Part shown: positions 13,573-14,973 of the stretch, in pieces
Position numbering within the stretch: the stretch's first letter is position 1
Layout of the letters: each line of letters opens with the position of its first letter
NCBI GenBank assembly: GCA_023246985.1
Contig: JAHFHJ010000021.1
Span: 1-14,973, forward strand
From: Candidatus Omnitrophota bacterium
Lineage (GTDB): Bacteria; Omnitrophota; Omnitrophia; Omnitrophales; Aquincolibacteriaceae
DNA length: 14,973 nt
Direction of reading: 5' to 3'
The notes under the pieces: model-generated
The model's database searches: none
What the model was told of the DNA's origin: nothing
Seen by the model: the letters and a program-made list of their open reading frames with translations, nothing else
Made by a program: the position numbers and the translations under genes

Positions 13573-13646
13573 AGGATGAAAGTATAGCGGAAATCCTAAA
13601 GGCAGACCAGAGAGGAAATTAAGCCCACAATTGCAAACCGTAAACC

Positions 13647-13713
13647 GTAAACCGGACGCCGTCCGCGGGGAGAGGTTAGAGTGCCGGACAACGTCTCCCT
13701 CTGGACGGCGTCC
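13647..13713. repeat. Dispersed palindromic repeat, copy B
   Basis: Copy of the repeat at 2367-2430. Here it forms a long stem: 13654-13673 pairs with 13694-13713, including the exact 11-bp match GGACGCCGTCC/GGACGGCGTCC. It directly adjoins the nuclease remnant. Confidence 0.7.
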
Positions 13714-13719
13714 CGTCTA

Positions 13720-13909
13720 TGCAATATGTATTCTCAATCGTTCTTCCAAGCGTCAAACAGAATCCATATTTATACCCATATTGGCTTGTCATTCCGCTAA
13801 GCACTTCTTTGTCTTTTTGTTTGGCCTTTGTATTGCTATTTGTCCACTTCTTCACTTCAAGACATATGAAATCTGTTGGCTGCTCACGCCGCCGTTGATG
13901 CACGAATGA
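13720..13909 (-). pseudogene. Fragment resembling a PD-(D/E)XK nuclease-like protein
   Basis: The minus-strand frame reads VHQRRREQPTDFICLEVKKW, then QKDKEVLSGMTSQYGYKYGF and LTLGRT. The DFICLEVKK strand with its E-x-K, the preceding HQRR turn and the following GYKYGFxLxxG strand look like the core of small PD-(D/E)XK-type proteins of unknown function. The expected upstream Pro-Asp strand and the ends are missing: the frame runs into a CCCCACC hairpin on one side (13914) and the dispersed repeat on the other (13713). I read it as a remnant cut at both ends by repeats. Recognition is from memory of the motif pattern, with moderate to low confidence. Confidence 0.4.
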
Positions 13910-13913
13910 ACCT

Positions 13914-13933
13914 CCCCACCCTGACAGGTGGGG
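13914..13933 (+). terminator. CCCCACC hairpin followed by T-run
   Basis: CCCCACC pairs with GGTGGGG across CTGACA. TATCC and seven T residues follow on the plus strand, so it has the form of an intrinsic terminator for plus-strand transcripts, although no plus-strand gene is seen upstream. It is near-identical in plan to the hairpin at 13987-14006 and may instead be a REP-like element. Confidence 0.45.
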
Positions 13934-13986
13934 TATCCTTTTTTTCCGAACTTCGTTCGAGCCGCTCCGCGGCACCCTGCTCTCAC

Positions 13987-14006
13987 CCCCACCCTCACGG
14001 GTGGGG
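13987..14006. repeat. Second CCCCACCC/GGGTGGGG hairpin
   Basis: An 8-bp perfect stem with loop TCAC, the same design as 13914-13933 and 73 bp away. Together they look like a REP-type pair of small palindromes in the gap downstream of the membrane-protein gene. The palindrome CCCGCGGG follows a few bases later. Confidence 0.6.
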
Positions 14007-14061
14007 AACTCCCGCGGGAATAGACTATTTAAAACTGTAAACCATCAGAATTCGGGGCAAA

Positions 14062-14973
14062 TTATGAAGCTTGCGGTTCTGGAAAAACGCCTTCCAAATT
14101 TCTTATCAAAATCCTATCTTCTGCCATTTCCTGAGGGGGAACTTTGACTTCAATTCTTTCTCGGCTATTAAAAATACAAATAACTTGCCCGCTTATAACC
14201 TTACTTTTGTTGGCTAGTGGTTTAAAACCGATTTGTATATATTCCGCATCTCTAAGAAAAGATAAAGGCTTTCCATTAGCTGGATAAGTAGCGTCCATAT
14301 TAAAAACGCCTCTGTAAATCACTTCCCCCCTACCATTTTGAAATGCTTTACATTGCGTGTCAGCCATAACAAGTAATGCCTCGTGTCCTTTGCCAAAAGC
14401 TACATAACCACCCTGGTTTATATATGATGTATTAATATTTTCATTTGAAGCGACAGCGATTTCGACGGTTGCAGTGGCTGTCCTTAGAGGCTGAGCAGAG
14501 GGATTATTTTGTTGTAAAATTGTTATTAGCTTCTTCAAAGAAATGCTTATTTCCTCGCCGGGAAATTTTTCAGATGCCTGCTTTAATAAAGGTGCAACTG
14601 TTTCTTTCAAACTCGTATTTTCATTTCTCAACAAATCATTTTCGCCTTTCAAAGGGTTGGGTGGTGGGAAAACCATATCTTTTAATAATTTTGCATAGAA
14701 GCCGGTAGTAGCGGCAAAAAACAAGATTGCAAGCATCAATCCCCAAGCGCCAAGAGATAGTCTTTTCGATAATCCAAGCAATTCCGCAAGGGTAATATTT
14801 TTAATATGGTTATCCAGAATCGGGGGTTTCTCTAGACTTTTCTCTGGGTTTATAGTCGAAGTGGTTGTTTGAGCTTCCTTGTTGCGTACCGCGCTCAACC
14901 TCTTCCACCCAGCGCGGCGAACTTCTTCCAGCTGGCGCGGTGAACTTCTTCCACCTTCCGCGGCCAACTTCTT
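14062..14973 (-). CDS. One-pass membrane protein of unknown function, 5' end uncertain
   Basis: At least 301 aa if it starts at the TTG at 14967; the frame stays open to the window edge, so the true start may lie outside. Residues 1-60 are polar. ITLAELLGLSKRLSLG is followed by one membrane segment, about residues 73-95 (GAWGLMLAILFFAATTGFY). A short coiled coil comes next (LKGENDLLRNENTSLKE), then a mixed domain of about 150 residues with many beta-like stretches (GQVICIFNSRERIEVKVPPQ). I recognise no family. The topology suggests a membrane-anchored protein with a large soluble domain. The first 25 codons are made of a 23-bp tandem repeat. Base composition is more A+T-rich than the core genes, in keeping with accessory DNA. 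Confidence 0.6.
   Translation of the reverse strand, partial: KKLAAEGGRSSPRQLEEVRRAGWKRLSAVRNKEAQTTTSTINPEKSLEKPPILDNHIKNITLAELLGLSKRLSLGAWGLMLAILFFAATTGFYAKLLKDMVFPPPNPLKGENDLLRNENTSLKETVAPLLKQASEKFPGEEISISLKKLITILQQNNPSAQPLRTATATVEIAVASNENINTSYINQGGYVAFGKGHEALLVMADTQCKAFQNGRGEVIYRGVFNMDATYPANGKPLSFLRDAEYIQIGFKPLANKSKVISGQVICIFNSRERIEVKVPPQEMAEDRILIRNLEGVFPEPQAS
14896..14973. repeat. 23-bp tandem repeat reaching the window edge
   Basis: Units at 14896-14918, 14919-14941 and 14942-14964, plus 9 bp of a fourth. On the plus strand each reads (C/G)AACTTCTTCCA, five variable bases, CGCGG and one more base; the first unit has one change (AACCTCTTCCA). The constant blocks are nearly identical, while the five bases between them differ in every unit. 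The array may continue beyond the window. Confidence 0.85.

Noticed and set aside
12837..13645. A 6S RNA gene, often found beside the 5-formyl-THF cyclo-ligase
   Set aside because: The 36-bp gap before the gene is too short, and the region upstream of the coiled-coil gene does not show the long, bulged hairpin with paired ends expected of 6S RNA.
13631..13909. A 92-codon plus-strand frame
   Set aside because: It passes through the dispersed palindrome, has no ribosome site, and its translation has no pattern. The opposite strand has the more protein-like frame.
14896..14973. A CRISPR array at the right edge
   Set aside because: The repeats are directly tandem with only five variable bases between conserved blocks, far too short for spacers, and no cas gene is present.

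Overview
The window is a piece of chromosome from an uncultured-looking, Gram-negative-type bacterium. A core of housekeeping genes, all on the minus strand, runs from about 2.5 to 13.4 kb. It is flanked at both ends by accessory DNA rich in repeats. There is no rRNA or other marker that fixes the lineage. The gene set (a bacterial GlnRS beside a GluRS, MEP-pathway dxs, many small palindromic elements, a free-standing GIY-YIG gene beside a tRNA) resembles uncultured phyla such as Omnitrophota. That placement is inference with low confidence.

Left edge (1-1060): a graveyard of tRNA-Gln copies. A 122-bp leader plus tRNA-Gln unit occurs twice, 488 bp apart. In the first unit the tRNA is broken by two small palindromic elements, one in the D-loop and one in the T-loop, and a GIY-YIG nuclease gene follows directly. 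In the second unit the tRNA-Gln(CTG) is intact. Further 5' and 3' tRNA fragments lie around them. This tRNA/GIY-YIG cassette is the most interesting object in the window.

Next (1061-4925), all minus strand: an AAA/DUF4143-type ATPase, glnS with a likely leaderless promoter, and a BrnT/CopG-like toxin-antitoxin pair in an AT-rich pocket.

Core cluster (4926-12836, minus strand, transcribed from high to low coordinates): 5-formyl-THF cyclo-ligase, xseA, xseB, a polyprenyl diphosphate synthase, dxs, a small S4 RNA-binding protein, nadK, a single-domain response regulator and gltX. The xseA-xseB-ispA-dxs-x-nadK order is a widely conserved arrangement. Position x, usually tlyA, holds only a 70-aa S4 protein here. 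Together these genes serve folate salvage, DNA repair (exonuclease VII), isoprenoid synthesis, NADP supply and Glu-tRNA charging. Upstream, and probably leading the run, is a secreted coiled-coil protein (12873-13412).

Right edge (13413-14973): a structured intergenic region, a dispersed palindromic repeat shared with position 2367, a remnant that looks like a PD-(D/E)XK nuclease, two CCCCACC-type hairpins, and a one-pass membrane protein of unknown function whose 5' end runs into a 23-bp tandem repeat at the window edge.
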